Shown here piece by piece: positions 16,389 through 24,244 of a stretch of 64,000 bases of DNA. The translations under genes and the position numbers were made by a program. Where the stretch lies: assembly GCF_009729205.1 (NCBI RefSeq), contig NZ_VTHB01000007.1, forward strand, positions 248,001 through 312,000, read 5' to 3'. Under the pieces are notes generated by a model. The model saw only the letters and a list, made by a program, of their open reading frames with translations. It was not told where the DNA came from and ran no database searches. Positions within the stretch are counted from its first letter, which is position 1. Each line of letters opens with the position of its first letter. The stretch is from Mycobacteroides sp. CBMA 271 (GTDB lineage Bacteria; Actinomycetota; Actinomycetes; Mycobacteriales; Mycobacteriaceae).

Positions 16389-17327
16389 ATGACCGCAACA
16401 CTCGACACGGAAGTGACCGCGCCGCCGCCCCTGGACGGTGAGGTCGCCGATCGGCGCAGCAAGTTCCGCAAGCTGACCGCCGAGACCACCAAGGACCCGT
16501 ACGCCGAGCGGGCCTTCCTCGCATCGAAACTGGCCGTGCTGCAATCACATCCGAAGCTCTCGACGGCCATCCGCCGCGAGGGCGAGGAGACACTAGCCGA
16601 GGCCGCGGGAGTGGCGGACATCGCCGAACTCGCCGCCGCGATAACCCCTCCACCTGGCGGTGTCGGCTACGGCATGTTCTATACGAACAGCTTTCGCACT
16701 CGCTTCGCGCGCGGTACCTCGTTCTACTACGAGATCGTCTGCCCGCATCAGCCGGGCGGGAACGTGGCCGACTACCTGTACCTGACCGCCACCAACCGAG
16801 CCCAGAAGGGTGTCGAGGCGTTTGTGTCGTACCACGCGCAGGACATCGCCCGATTCAAGGTGTTCGACTGGGCGCGCTCGGATCACTGGCAGACCGACAT
16901 CCCGTTCGCGAATCTGACGTCGTATCTGCGTAGCACCTCGTCCCACGGCTGGGGCCTGCAGACGCTGCTGGTGTGGAATCAGTCGTTCGAAATCGCACCG
17001 AATCGGTGGCGCAACGAGGTACTGCTGCACAACCGCGCCGCCAACCGTTGGGATCTCGTGTACCGCTTCGACTACCAATCCACCACCGCAGAACAGACTT
17101 CGGGCTGGGTAGGCAGCTGGGGACCAATCGTCGAGACATTCCAGAACAGCTACACGAACACCCGCTGGCTCGGATTCCTCAACACGATGCTGGTCAGCCG
17201 CGATGCCGCGGGCAACTGGGGCCAATGGGCGCTGCTGCGTGCGGCCGACTCGACCATACGCAATGATGGACATGGGTTCTCGCCACTGTTCCTGGACCCG
17301 AACTACTCGTTCGTGGTCAAGAGTTGA
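16389..17327 (+). CDS. Unrecognised 312-residue protein with Trp-rich beta domain
   Basis: I do not recognise the family. Residues 1-60 are helical and charged (EVADRRSKFRKLTAETTKDPYAERAF...), related to the small protein encoded just downstream. From about residue 85 a Trp/Tyr-rich, probably beta-sandwich domain runs to the end, including VFDWARSDHWQTDIPF, WRNEVLLHNRAANRWDLVYRFDY, GSWGPIVETFQ and SPLFLDPNYSF; such a pattern is seen in lectin-like or fungal-type secreted proteins, but there is no signal peptide. Start ATG 16389 has GAAGGA 7 bp upstream. It is not in the M. tuberculosis sigA region, so it is probably acquired or lineage-specific. Confidence 0.8.
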   Translation: MTATLDTEVTAPPPLDGEVADRRSKFRKLTAETTKDPYAERAFLASKLAVLQSHPKLSTAIRREGEETLAEAAGVADIAELAAAITPPPGGVGYGMFYTNSFRTRFARGTSFYYEIVCPHQPGGNVADYLYLTATNRAQKGVEAFVSYHAQDIARFKVFDWARSDHWQTDIPFANLTSYLRSTSSHGWGLQTLLVWNQSFEIAPNRWRNEVLLHNRAANRWDLVYRFDYQSTTAEQTSGWVGSWGPIVETFQNSYTNTRWLGFLNTMLVSRDAAGNWGQWALLRAADSTIRNDGHGFSPLFLDPNYSFVVKS

Positions 17328-17346
17328 CCGAACAGGAGCAGCGTTC

Positions 17347-17556
17347 ATGAGCAATGACGGATCGCCTCCCCCTCCCGGTACCGGCCCGATCGCCGACCGG
17401 CGGCAGGAGTTCGAAGAACTCAGCCGCCGGCACCGGGAGGGTGCGGATGACCGCGCATTCATCGAGCACAAGATCGAGATCGTCACGAGCGATCCAGATC
17501 TCACTGCCGAGGAGAAGGCCGCCGCGATCGCGGAACTGAGGCGCGCGCTGGAATGA
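17347..17556 (+). CDS. Small helical protein sharing the N-terminal module of the preceding gene
   Basis: Predicted 69-residue soluble protein. Residues 15-69 (ADRRQEFEELSRRHREGADD, then RAFIEHKIEIVTSDPDL) align with residues 20-70 of the upstream protein: ADRR, R-A-F, K-(L/I)-x-(V/I), (H/D)-P-x-L and a closing Glu/Ala helix are shared. It starts 19 bp after the upstream stop with GAGCAG upstream of ATG 17347, so co-transcription is likely. It may be a stand-alone partner, chaperone or dimerising copy of that module. Function unknown. Confidence 0.7.
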   Translation: MSNDGSPPPPGTGPIADRRQEFEELSRRHREGADDRAFIEHKIEIVTSDPDLTAEEKAAAIAELRRALE

Positions 17557-17629
17557 CGGTCACGACACCCCACGGCGCGGACCCACCGGCGACAACAACC
17601 TGTCGGTGGGTCCGGCCATACTGGGCAGC

Positions 17630-18163
17630 GTGAGCACCGTCGGCCACTGCTTCTTCGACACTGCGATCGGCACCTGCGCCATCGCGTGGAGCTCTGAGGG
17701 CATCGTCGCCTTGCAGCTCCCCGAGCACGACGATGCGGCCACTCTTGCCCGGATCCGGCGCCCCGCCGGAAGCGAACTCCCGCCGCCTCCCTTCGTGGCC
17801 GAGACGATCGACGGTATTCGGCGTGTGCTTGCGGGTGAGGATGACGATCTGCAGTGGGTTCGCCTGGATCTGGATGACATCACCGATTTCGATCGAGACG
17901 TGTACGCGGTAACCAGGGCCATCGGCCCCGGCAGGACCCGCAGCTACGGCGACGTGGCGTCAACAGTCGGCGCACCTGGTGCGGCCCAGGCCGTCGGACA
18001 GTCGTTGGGGCGCAATCCGATTCCCTTGCTCGTCCCCTGCCACCGGGTGCTGGCCGCCGACCACAGCCTGCACGGCTTCTCCGCGTACGGAGGCGTCGTG
18101 ACCAAGCGGGAACTGCTCAGGCTCGAGCATGCCCCCGGATTCGACGACCCCACGCTGTTCTGA
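17630..18163 (+). CDS. Methylated-DNA-[protein]-cysteine S-methyltransferase (Ogt-like)
   Basis: Suicide DNA-repair enzyme, 177 residues, that moves alkyl groups from O6-alkylguanine to its own cysteine. The active-site motif VPCHRVL occurs near residue 138, preceded by the helix-turn-helix and Arg-finger pattern PGRTRSYGDVASTVG and AAQAVGQSLGRNPIPLL. The C-terminus carries SLHGFSAYGGVVTKRELLRLE, typical of this fold. GTG 17630 chosen; an earlier GTG at 17606 adds eight unmatched residues. M. tuberculosis has ogt elsewhere, so this may be a second copy or a moved gene. Confidence 0.92.
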   Translation: MSTVGHCFFDTAIGTCAIAWSSEGIVALQLPEHDDAATLARIRRPAGSELPPPPFVAETIDGIRRVLAGEDDDLQWVRLDLDDITDFDRDVYAVTRAIGPGRTRSYGDVASTVGAPGAAQAVGQSLGRNPIPLLVPCHRVLAADHSLHGFSAYGGVVTKRELLRLEHAPGFDDPTLF

Positions 18164-18238
18164 CGCGAAAGCCACACCGCGGGTCTACGCTCTAGCCCAG
18201 CTGTACCAACGTCGTCGGCGTAAATATCGGGAGAACCC

Positions 18239-18721
18239 ATGACCGGTTTGTACGTAGCTGCCCTTCTCATCGGAATCGTCGCGGGCCTACGCGCCGTGAC
18301 TCCCCTAGCCGTCTTGAGCTGGGCCGCATTCTTCAAATGCCTTGCCGTGGAAGGTACCTGGGCATCGTTCCTGGCCAGTCTGATCGTTGCCATCGTCGCC
18401 ACGGTGCTGGCGGTCGGCGAGATTGTGAACGACAAGCTGCCCAGGACGCCAAGCCGTAAGGCGCCGCCGGCCTTCGCGGCGAGAGTTGTGCTCGGCGGGT
18501 TCTACGGGGCCGTTTTCGGCACCCTGGCGGGCGGCAGCTCCCCCGCGCTCGCCATCGGGCTGCTGCTTGGTGCCGTCGGCGCGGTGATCGGGACGCTCGG
18601 CGGGGCATGGGCCCGCGGCAAGCTGGCCGACGCCTTCGGCAAGGATCTGCCCGCGGCGCTGACAGAGGATGCGATAACTGTCGCCACGGCGCTCGCCATC
18701 ACCTTCGCTCTCGCGGCATGA
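18239..18721 (+). CDS. DUF4126 membrane protein
   Basis: Small membrane protein, 160 residues, with four predicted helices: residues 3-30, 38-58, 78-115 (two) and about 140-160. A Lys/Arg-rich loop KLPRTPSRKAPPAFAARV links the second and third helices, the conserved DUF4126 core. RBS GGGAG lies 7 bp upstream of ATG 18239. The stop TGA overlaps the start of the flavoprotein gene (ATGA), so the two are translated together; membrane supply or redox role is possible but not shown. Confidence 0.85.
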   Translation: MTGLYVAALLIGIVAGLRAVTPLAVLSWAAFFKCLAVEGTWASFLASLIVAIVATVLAVGEIVNDKLPRTPSRKAPPAFAARVVLGGFYGAVFGTLAGGSSPALAIGLLLGAVGAVIGTLGGAWARGKLADAFGKDLPAALTEDAITVATALAITFALAA

Positions 18722-20094
18722 CCACCCACTTCGATGCCGTCGTCGTCGGCGCCGGGCAGGCCGGTCCGTCGCTGGCCGCCCGCCTACGCGACTCCGGGAT
18801 GACAGTGGCGATCGTCGAGCGACACCTGTTCGGCGGGACGTGCGTCAACACCGGCTGCCGCCCCACCAAGGCGCTGGTCGCCAGCGCATACGCCGCGCAC
18901 ATGGCCCGCGATGCCGCACGCTGGGGCGTTGTCGTCGACGGTTCGGTGCGGATGGACATGAATCGTGTAAGGGAGCGCAAGGATTCGGTGATCCTGCCGT
19001 CGCGTAACGGTGGCGAGAAGTGGCTCAAGGATCTCGGCTGCGCGATCTACCACGAACACGCCAGCTTCGTCTCTCCGACCGAGCTCGCCGTGGGCGACGA
19101 GACCATCTCGGCTGAAAGGATTTTCCTCAATGTCGGTGGGCGGGCAGTGGTCCCGGATTGGCCGGGCGTCGACGACGTTCCGGTCCTGACCAACAGCTCG
19201 CTCATCGAATACGACGGGATCCCGGAGCATCTCGTCGTCATCGGCGGCAGCTATGTGGGGTTGGAATTCGCGCAGATCTACCGCCGGTTCGGCAGCGAGG
19301 TCACCGTGGTGCACCGGGGACCGCGGCTCGTGGAACGTGAGGATCCTGACGCGTCGGCGGTCATCCAGGAGGTTCTGGAACGTGAGGGAATCTCCTTCCG
19401 CCTCAACGCCTCATGCATCAGCCTGTCTCGTCGGGGCGACGGAGTGGCCGTCGGTGTTGACTGCACCCGGGGTGCGCCCGAAGTGGCGGGATCCCATGTA
19501 CTCGTCGCGGTGGGGCGCCGCCCCAACAGCGACGACCTCGGCCTGGACCACGCGGGAGTGGTCACCGATGACCGCGGATACATCACGGTCGACGATCAGC
19601 TACGCACCAATGTGCCGGGCATCTGGGCGCTGGGCGACTGCAACGGCCGCGGCGCATTCACCCACACTTCATACAACGACTTCGAGATCGTCGCTGCGAA
19701 CCTGCTCGATGACGATCCGCGACGGGTGAGCGATCGGCTGCCCTGCTATGCCCTGTACACGGACCCGCCGCTGGGCCGCGTCGGGATGACGGAGACGCAG
19801 GCGCGCACCTCCGGTCGCGCCGTGCTCGTTGGACGCAAGCCTATGAGTCAGGTGGGCCGCGCTCTCGAAAAGGGCGAAACCGACGGTTACATGCAAGTTT
19901 TGGTGGATGCCGACACCGACCTCATTTTGGGCGCGACGATCCTGGGGGTCGGCGGCGACGAGGTGGTGCACTGCCTGCTCGACACCATGCAGTATGGCGT
20001 CCCGGCGCGACAACTACAGCGCACTGTACATATCCATCCCACCGTTGCCGAATTTCTGCCGACAGTCTTAGGTGATCTCCAGCCGCTGGCTTGA
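18718..20094 (+). CDS. FAD-dependent pyridine nucleotide-disulfide oxidoreductase (mercuric-reductase-like)
   Basis: Flavoprotein of 458 residues. The FAD loop VVVGAGQAGPSLAARL is followed by the redox-active disulfide GGTCVNTGCRPTKALV (about residues 38-53). A second Rossmann loop VVIGGSYVGLEFAQIYRRFG binds NAD(P)H, and GIWALGDCNGRGAFTHTSYND is the second FAD motif. The C-terminal interface has HIHPTVAEFLPT, the His-Glu pair of this family. It lacks the N-terminal HMA domain of true MerA and the C-terminal CC pair for mercury, so a general thiol or metal reductase is likelier. The start ATG overlaps the DUF4126 stop. Confidence 0.9.
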   Translation: MTTHFDAVVVGAGQAGPSLAARLRDSGMTVAIVERHLFGGTCVNTGCRPTKALVASAYAAHMARDAARWGVVVDGSVRMDMNRVRERKDSVILPSRNGGEKWLKDLGCAIYHEHASFVSPTELAVGDETISAERIFLNVGGRAVVPDWPGVDDVPVLTNSSLIEYDGIPEHLVVIGGSYVGLEFAQIYRRFGSEVTVVHRGPRLVEREDPDASAVIQEVLEREGISFRLNASCISLSRRGDGVAVGVDCTRGAPEVAGSHVLVAVGRRPNSDDLGLDHAGVVTDDRGYITVDDQLRTNVPGIWALGDCNGRGAFTHTSYNDFEIVAANLLDDDPRRVSDRLPCYALYTDPPLGRVGMTETQARTSGRAVLVGRKPMSQVGRALEKGETDGYMQVLVDADTDLILGATILGVGGDEVVHCLLDTMQYGVPARQLQRTVHIHPTVAEFLPTVLGDLQPLA

Positions 20095-20127
20095 TCTCAA
20101 GGACGCTTGAGGCCCTAATGTCGGGGC

Positions 20128-20796
20128 ATGAAGATTCACGATGTGCAGATCACCGCCACCGACGTGCCCGCCGCTGCCCGCTTCTACGCCGAAACCCTAG
20201 AACTGCCAGTACAATTCGACGGCGACCAGGCCAGGGTCCGCATTGGGGAAAGCACGCTGACGATGATTCCCGGTCCTACGTATCACGGTGCTCATCACAT
20301 CGCCTTCACCATTCCCGCGGGAAGCTTGGCCGCGGCCAAGGAGTGGCTATCGACGCGGGTGACTCTGCAGACCGACGGTCAATGGCATGACGAGTTCGGT
20401 TGTGCACCCAACTGGCAGGCGCGCAGCATCTACTTCACCGGGCCCGACGACGCGGTGCTGGAGCTCATCGAGCGCAACATCCTGGACAACCGTATCGACC
20501 ACCCGTTCGGCGTCGGCGATATCCGCTGCCTCAGCGAGGTCGGCTTCGGAGTATCCGATGTGCTGGAGACCCAGGCGCTCATCCACGACACACTGGGCCT
20601 GCTCCCCTTCGGTACGCCCGGCGCGGGCTTTGGCCCGGTAGGCGACCATGACGGCCTGTTCATTCTGGTGCCGTCTGATGTCACCTGGCGTCCCGAACAC
20701 CGAGTGCCCCCACCTGCGGCACCCACCGTCGTCACGGCGGATGTCCCCGCCGTGCTGGAGATCGGCGAGTATTACCGCATTCAACCCGCCGCGTGA
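20128..20796 (+). CDS. VOC (glyoxalase/dioxygenase)-superfamily protein
   Basis: Protein of 222 residues with two tandem vicinal-oxygen-chelate units. Unit 1 (residues 1-112) starts MKIHDVQITATDVPAAARFYAETL and ends with SIYFTGPDDAVLELIER. Unit 2 (about 120-220) starts IRCLSEVGFGVSDVLETQALIHDTLGL. Metal ligands would be His4, His57 or His58, and Glu113-type residues, but second-unit ligands are weaker. The substrate is unknown. It is read in the same direction as the flavoprotein 33 bp upstream and overlaps the next gene (GTGA), forming a probable four-gene unit from 18239. Confidence 0.85.
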   Translation: MKIHDVQITATDVPAAARFYAETLELPVQFDGDQARVRIGESTLTMIPGPTYHGAHHIAFTIPAGSLAAAKEWLSTRVTLQTDGQWHDEFGCAPNWQARSIYFTGPDDAVLELIERNILDNRIDHPFGVGDIRCLSEVGFGVSDVLETQALIHDTLGLLPFGTPGAGFGPVGDHDGLFILVPSDVTWRPEHRVPPPAAPTVVTADVPAVLEIGEYYRIQPAA

Positions 20797-21272
20797 GGCG
20801 TACGTTGTCCAGCATGACTGATGGCTGCTGCCCGGAATGCGGTGCCACCCTTCCGGATTCCGGGCGTTGCTGGGACCGCGTGCATCAGCTACTGGAGGTC
20901 GAAGCCCAGGCGCTCCAGGACAGCACGGACGGCAGGCGCGCGCATTTCTACGCGATCGCGACCTACCAGCTGCAGCATCCCTCACGGTTGACCGCGCCGG
21001 CCGTCGCGGAGTTGCGCGTTCAGCTCGCCCGCATGCTCACCGCCGAGGTCCCCATTGCCGAGTTACGTGAAGACGTTCGGCGCAACGTTCGCGGCCTCAA
21101 GGTCACCAATCCTGCGCCCACGGACATCAGTCACGTCGATTCGCGCTGGCCGCGCAGATGGATGATCACGGCCGCCGATGTGGTGGCGCGCCCGCCTACC
21201 GAATATATGGTCGCGGTGCGTGATTGGGCCGATGCCACCCGCGAGACGCTCAACGCTGCGCTAGGAGCGTGA
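20793..21272 (+). CDS. DUF5946-family zinc-binding protein
   Basis: Soluble protein of 159 residues (152 if the ATG at 20814 is the true start). A CPECGATLPDSGRCWDR knuckle at residues 14-29 is followed by LLEVEAQAL and HFYAIATYQLQHPSRL, the conserved DUF5946 signature with the His and Cys expected to bind metal. The last part has WPRRWMITAADVV. No function is established. It overlaps the VOC gene by four bases at its 5' end and the convergent F420 gene by 12 bp at its 3' end. Confidence 0.8.
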   Translation: MRRTLSSMTDGCCPECGATLPDSGRCWDRVHQLLEVEAQALQDSTDGRRAHFYAIATYQLQHPSRLTAPAVAELRVQLARMLTAEVPIAELREDVRRNVRGLKVTNPAPTDISHVDSRWPRRWMITAADVVARPPTEYMVAVRDWADATRETLNAALGA

Positions 21273-22091
21273 ATCCCGCCAGGCCAGTGGCGCGTCCAGG
21301 ACCGACAGGTCATAGTCGGGGTCAGGGTTGATCCCGATGGTGAACAGGGTGACTCCCGCGTCCGCGTAGGCATCAGCCTCGGCTGTCGTGAGGCCCTTCT
21401 TCGGATCGAGACCCCAACTGGTCGAGCGTTCGATCTCGCTGTGGTCTCTGCCAATTCGGTCCGCGGCGGCGATCAGAAGGTTGTTCTTTCGCCGGTAGGT
21501 GTCGATATCGGCGAAGGCATGCCAGATGTGCGCGTAGCGCGCCACCAGCGGGATGGTGCGCTTCTCCCCTGCCCCGCCGATGAGGATCGGAATCTGCCGC
21601 ACCGGCGGTGGCACCAATTGACCCAACCGCTTCTCGACGCGCTCCAGGCTCTGCTCGAACAGGTCGAATCGCGACCCGACCGTACCGAAGTCGTATCCGT
21701 AGGTGGCGTAGTCCCTTTCGTACCAACCGGCTCCAACGCCGAGAATCAGTCGCCCATCGCTGATGTGGTCGACAGTGCGTGCCATATCGGCAAGCAGGTC
21801 GGGGTTGCGATATCCGACCCCGGTGACCAGGAGCCCAATCTCCACACGCGACGTGATCTCGGCCCACGATCCCAGGGCAGTCCACCCCTCGAAGTTGTTG
21901 ACATCGGGTTGCACCGGATCGAGCACCACGCCGTCGTTGCTCAAGCTGCCTGCCGGCCAATGGAAATGGTCGTAGCCGAAGACAACGTCCACCCCCTTGT
22001 CCTCCGCCCGAAGGACAGCGTCCCGCCATTGCCGGTAGCTCTGGGTCTGGGCCGGACGAAGCTGAATGCCAATGCGGATGGGTCGGGTCAC
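21261..22091 (-). CDS. LLM-class F420-dependent oxidoreductase
   Basis: TIM-barrel luciferase-like monooxygenase family, F420-type, 276 residues. Characteristic parts are IRIGIQLRPAQTQSYRQWRD, VDVVFGYDHFHWP, RVEIGLLVTGVGYRNPDLLADMARTVDHISDGRLILGVGAGW (residues about 82-124, split motif), and PILIGGAGEKRTIPLVARYAHIWH. The F420 phosphate contacts lie in the RLILGVGAGW turn. GTG 22091 is chosen over a TTG four codons upstream. The substrate is unknown. It is divergent from the RidA gene with 56 bp between. Confidence 0.9.
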   Translation of the reverse strand: MTRPIRIGIQLRPAQTQSYRQWRDAVLRAEDKGVDVVFGYDHFHWPAGSLSNDGVVLDPVQPDVNNFEGWTALGSWAEITSRVEIGLLVTGVGYRNPDLLADMARTVDHISDGRLILGVGAGWYERDYATYGYDFGTVGSRFDLFEQSLERVEKRLGQLVPPPVRQIPILIGGAGEKRTIPLVARYAHIWHAFADIDTYRRKNNLLIAAADRIGRDHSEIERSTSWGLDPKKGLTTAEADAYADAGVTLFTIGINPDPDYDLSVLDAPLAWRDSRS

Positions 22092-22147
22092 ATCGCAGTC
22101 CAATTAATTGATTGCCGCCGGTATTCCCCAGTGCCTACGCTGCGGCC

Positions 22148-22549
22148 ATGACTAGACCCACAGGCACACGCATGACGATCGGTTCGGGTGGCGAGTGGGA
22201 GGCTGCGGTCGGGTACTCGAGGGCGGTGCGGACTGGCAGCCATATCGCGGTGGCCGGAACCACTGCCGCGCGCCAGGGACTACCTCCCGTTGGTGGCGAC
22301 GACCTCGCCGAACAGACCCGCGAAGCCCTTCGCCGTATCGAGTCGGCGCTCACCCAGACGGGGGCGTCGTTAGCCGACGTGGTGCGCACGCGCATCTTCG
22401 TCACCGACATCGAGCGGTGGCGTGAGGCTGGTTTGGCCCATGGCGAGTTTTTCGGTGATATTCGGCCGGCCGCCACCATGGTCGAGGTGTCGGCGCTGAT
22501 TGACCCCGCGCTGCTGGTGGAGATCGAGGCCGACGCAATCGTCGGATAA
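22148..22549 (+). CDS. RidA/YjgF-family enamine/imine deaminase (Rv2704-like)
   Basis: Trimeric chorismate-mutase-like fold, 133 residues, likely to remove reactive enamine or imine intermediates. Visible marks are SHIAVAGTTA, EQTREALRRIESALTQTGASLADVVRTRIFVTDI, and the substrate Arg in IRPAATMVEVSALIDPALLVEIEADAI near residue 105. It has the position after sigA held by Rv2704, although about 6 kb of accessory genes intervene here. ATG 22148. The stop codon lies inside the FadR-type operator of the next gene. Confidence 0.92.
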   Translation: MTRPTGTRMTIGSGGEWEAAVGYSRAVRTGSHIAVAGTTAARQGLPPVGGDDLAEQTREALRRIESALTQTGASLADVVRTRIFVTDIERWREAGLAHGEFFGDIRPAATMVEVSALIDPALLVEIEADAIVG

Positions 22550-22564
22550 TTGGTCAGACCACTA
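22548..22564. promoter_or_regulatory. FadR/GntR-type operator
   Basis: AATTGGTCAGACCACTA contains the perfect palindrome TGGTC-A-GACCA (22551-22561) and resembles the E. coli FadR consensus AACTGGTCNGACMAGTT. It lies 36 bp upstream of the GntR gene, so autoregulation is likely. Confidence 0.65.
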
Positions 22565-22599
22565 GACCTCTTACCAATCGTGGTGTTACGGTGGCGGGC

Positions 22600-23328
22600 A
22601 TGGCACTGCAGCCGATCGCCCGTCAGTCGATACCCGACGAGATATTCAGCCAGCTCGCGGGGCAGGTCTTTACCGGTGACCGCACCCCGGGCGAGACCCT
22701 GCCCAGCGAACGCGCCCTTGCCGAAGCCTTAGGGGTATCGCGCACCGCGGTCCGTGAAGCATTGGGCCGCCTGGAGCGCGCGGGGCTGATTCACATCAGG
22801 CAAGGCGGGTCGACGGTCGTCCGGGATTACCGCAGCGAGGCCGGCTTCGATGTGCTGCCGTTATTGCTTGCATATGGCGGAGATGTAGATCGCCGCACGC
22901 TGGCCAGCATCATCGAAGCGCGCGCGATCATCGGCCCTCAGGTGGCACGGTTGGCCGCACAGCGGGCAAGCCAAAACCCCGGTGTCGCCGACCGTTTGCA
23001 CGCCATGACGGCCGATTTGGAATCGGAAACCGATCCGCTGCAACGAATGTGGCAGGCCCTCGCCTTCTGGGAGCTGGTCATCGACACCGCCGATTCGATT
23101 GCCTTCCGGCTGGTGTTCAACACCATGCGCGACTCATACGTGCGGGCTCTCGACGTGCTCGTGAATGTCATGGCCGCCGAGGTCAGCGATATCGGCCACT
23201 ACCGGGAGCTCGCCGACGCCATCGCCGAAGAGGCTCCCGATGCCGCACAGGAGTCCGCCGCGGCAATGCTTGCCTTGGGCACCAAAGCCTTTGACACACT
23301 CCTGCACGAAATGGAGAACCAGAAATGA
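22600..23328 (+). CDS. FadR-subfamily GntR transcriptional regulator
   Basis: DNA-binding regulator of 242 residues. The N-terminal winged helix (residues 1-75) includes LPSERALAEALGVSRTAVREALGRLERAGLIHIRQGGSTVV. The C-terminal FCD ligand domain covers about residues 95-235, with EARAIIGPQVARLAAQ and potential metal or acid contacts in HYRELADAIAEEAPDAAQ. ATG 22600 follows a GTGGCGGGC leader. A matching operator is just upstream. Translation is coupled to the hydroxylase gene through ATGA, so that gene is the obvious target; a fatty acyl ligand is inference. Confidence 0.9.
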   Translation: MALQPIARQSIPDEIFSQLAGQVFTGDRTPGETLPSERALAEALGVSRTAVREALGRLERAGLIHIRQGGSTVVRDYRSEAGFDVLPLLLAYGGDVDRRTLASIIEARAIIGPQVARLAAQRASQNPGVADRLHAMTADLESETDPLQRMWQALAFWELVIDTADSIAFRLVFNTMRDSYVRALDVLVNVMAAEVSDIGHYRELADAIAEEAPDAAQESAAAMLALGTKAFDTLLHEMENQK

Positions 23329-23987
23329 CCCGCACCGTCCGCAAGTCGATGACCCTGCGTAACGCCCTTGTCGAGTTCGTCAAGCACCCCAGCCCCTGGA
23401 TGCTGATCGCGTGGTGCGGAATCCTACTGGGAGCTCGAATCGAAGCGGGCGGCTGGACGATCGCCGATACCATCACACCCATTGCACTGGTGGCCATTTC
23501 ACCCGTCGCCGAGTGGCTGATTCATGTCGCCATCCTGCATTGGCGCCCGCGTTCGGTCGGGCCGGTAAAGGTGGACTCCCGGCTTGCCCGTGACCATCGC
23601 CTCCATCACCAGGATCCGCGGGACATCCCGCTGGTGTTCATCCCGTGGCCGAGCCTGGTCGTGGTGATTGCCGGGTTGACCGCGATCGCACTATTCGCCT
23701 TCCCGCGCACCGGGCTTGGGCTCACCTTCGCGCTTACCGTGGGGCTGTTCCTGGTGTTCTACGAATGGACGCACTACCTCATCCACACCGACTACAAACC
23801 GCGTCACGCCATCTATCGCGCAGTATGGCGAAACCACCGGTATCACCACTTCAAGAATGAGAACTATTGGTTCACCGTCACCAGCTCGGGAACGGCCGAC
23901 CGCCTATTGGGAACCTATCCGGATCCTCAGCAGGTGCAGTCGTCACCAACAGTACGAAATCTGCACGCGCCCAGCATAACTGGCTAG
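23325..23987 (+). CDS. Fatty acid hydroxylase/sterol desaturase-family membrane di-iron enzyme
   Basis: Membrane enzyme of 220 residues with four helices and eight clustered histidines, as in the fatty acid hydroxylase superfamily. His motifs are WLIHVAILHW, RDHRLHHQDPRD, YEWTHYLIHTDY and RNHRYHHFKNENYWF (around residues 64-190). They bind two iron atoms and hydroxylate or desaturate lipid acyl or carotenoid-like substrates; the substrate is unknown. Coupled to the FadR-type regulator by an ATGA overlap, which suggests a lipid-sensing pair. It ends in a CTAG that also carries the stop of the convergent Cys-rich peptide gene. Confidence 0.92.
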   Translation: MTRTVRKSMTLRNALVEFVKHPSPWMLIAWCGILLGARIEAGGWTIADTITPIALVAISPVAEWLIHVAILHWRPRSVGPVKVDSRLARDHRLHHQDPRDIPLVFIPWPSLVVVIAGLTAIALFAFPRTGLGLTFALTVGLFLVFYEWTHYLIHTDYKPRHAIYRAVWRNHRYHHFKNENYWFTVTSSGTADRLLGTYPDPQQVQSSPTVRNLHAPSITG

Positions 23988-24244
23988 CTTCCGCCGCCGC
24001 AGCTCCCGCCGCCACAACTACTACCCCCACCGCAACCGCTCGATCCGCTGCCGCAACCACTTGAGCCGCTTCCGGAGTCGTTGCTGCTACCCCCACAGCT
24101 GCTACCGGAGTATCCGGTGTATCCGCTACTCGAAGACGAATCACCGCTGTTGCGTGGACGGCTCCCCGAATTGGACGAAACGACCAACGCTCCCACCACG
24201 ACCAGCAGAAGTATCACCGCCCCAAGGACGATGATGGCGGTCAT
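23984..24244 (-). CDS. Membrane-anchored Gly/Ser/Cys-rich peptide, candidate MNIO substrate
   Basis: Protein of 86 residues. Residues 2-22 are one hydrophobic helix (TAIIVLGAVILLLVVVGAL...). A short basic link (SRPR) is followed by a Ser/Gly-rich tail with cysteines at 50, 64, 71, 77 and 82. The last 40 residues are almost wholly Gly, Ser and Cys, unlike any neighbour. It is the third gene of an overlapping set with a DUF692 enzyme and its partner, and its ATG overlaps the partner stop (TGATG). The layout fits a modified Cys-rich peptide held at the membrane. Inference: Cys residues are altered by the MNIO enzyme. Confidence 0.75.
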   Translation of the reverse strand: MTAIIVLGAVILLLVVVGALVVSSNSGSRPRNSGDSSSSSGYTGYSGSSCGGSSNDSGSGSSGCGSGSSGCGGGSSCGGGSCGGGS

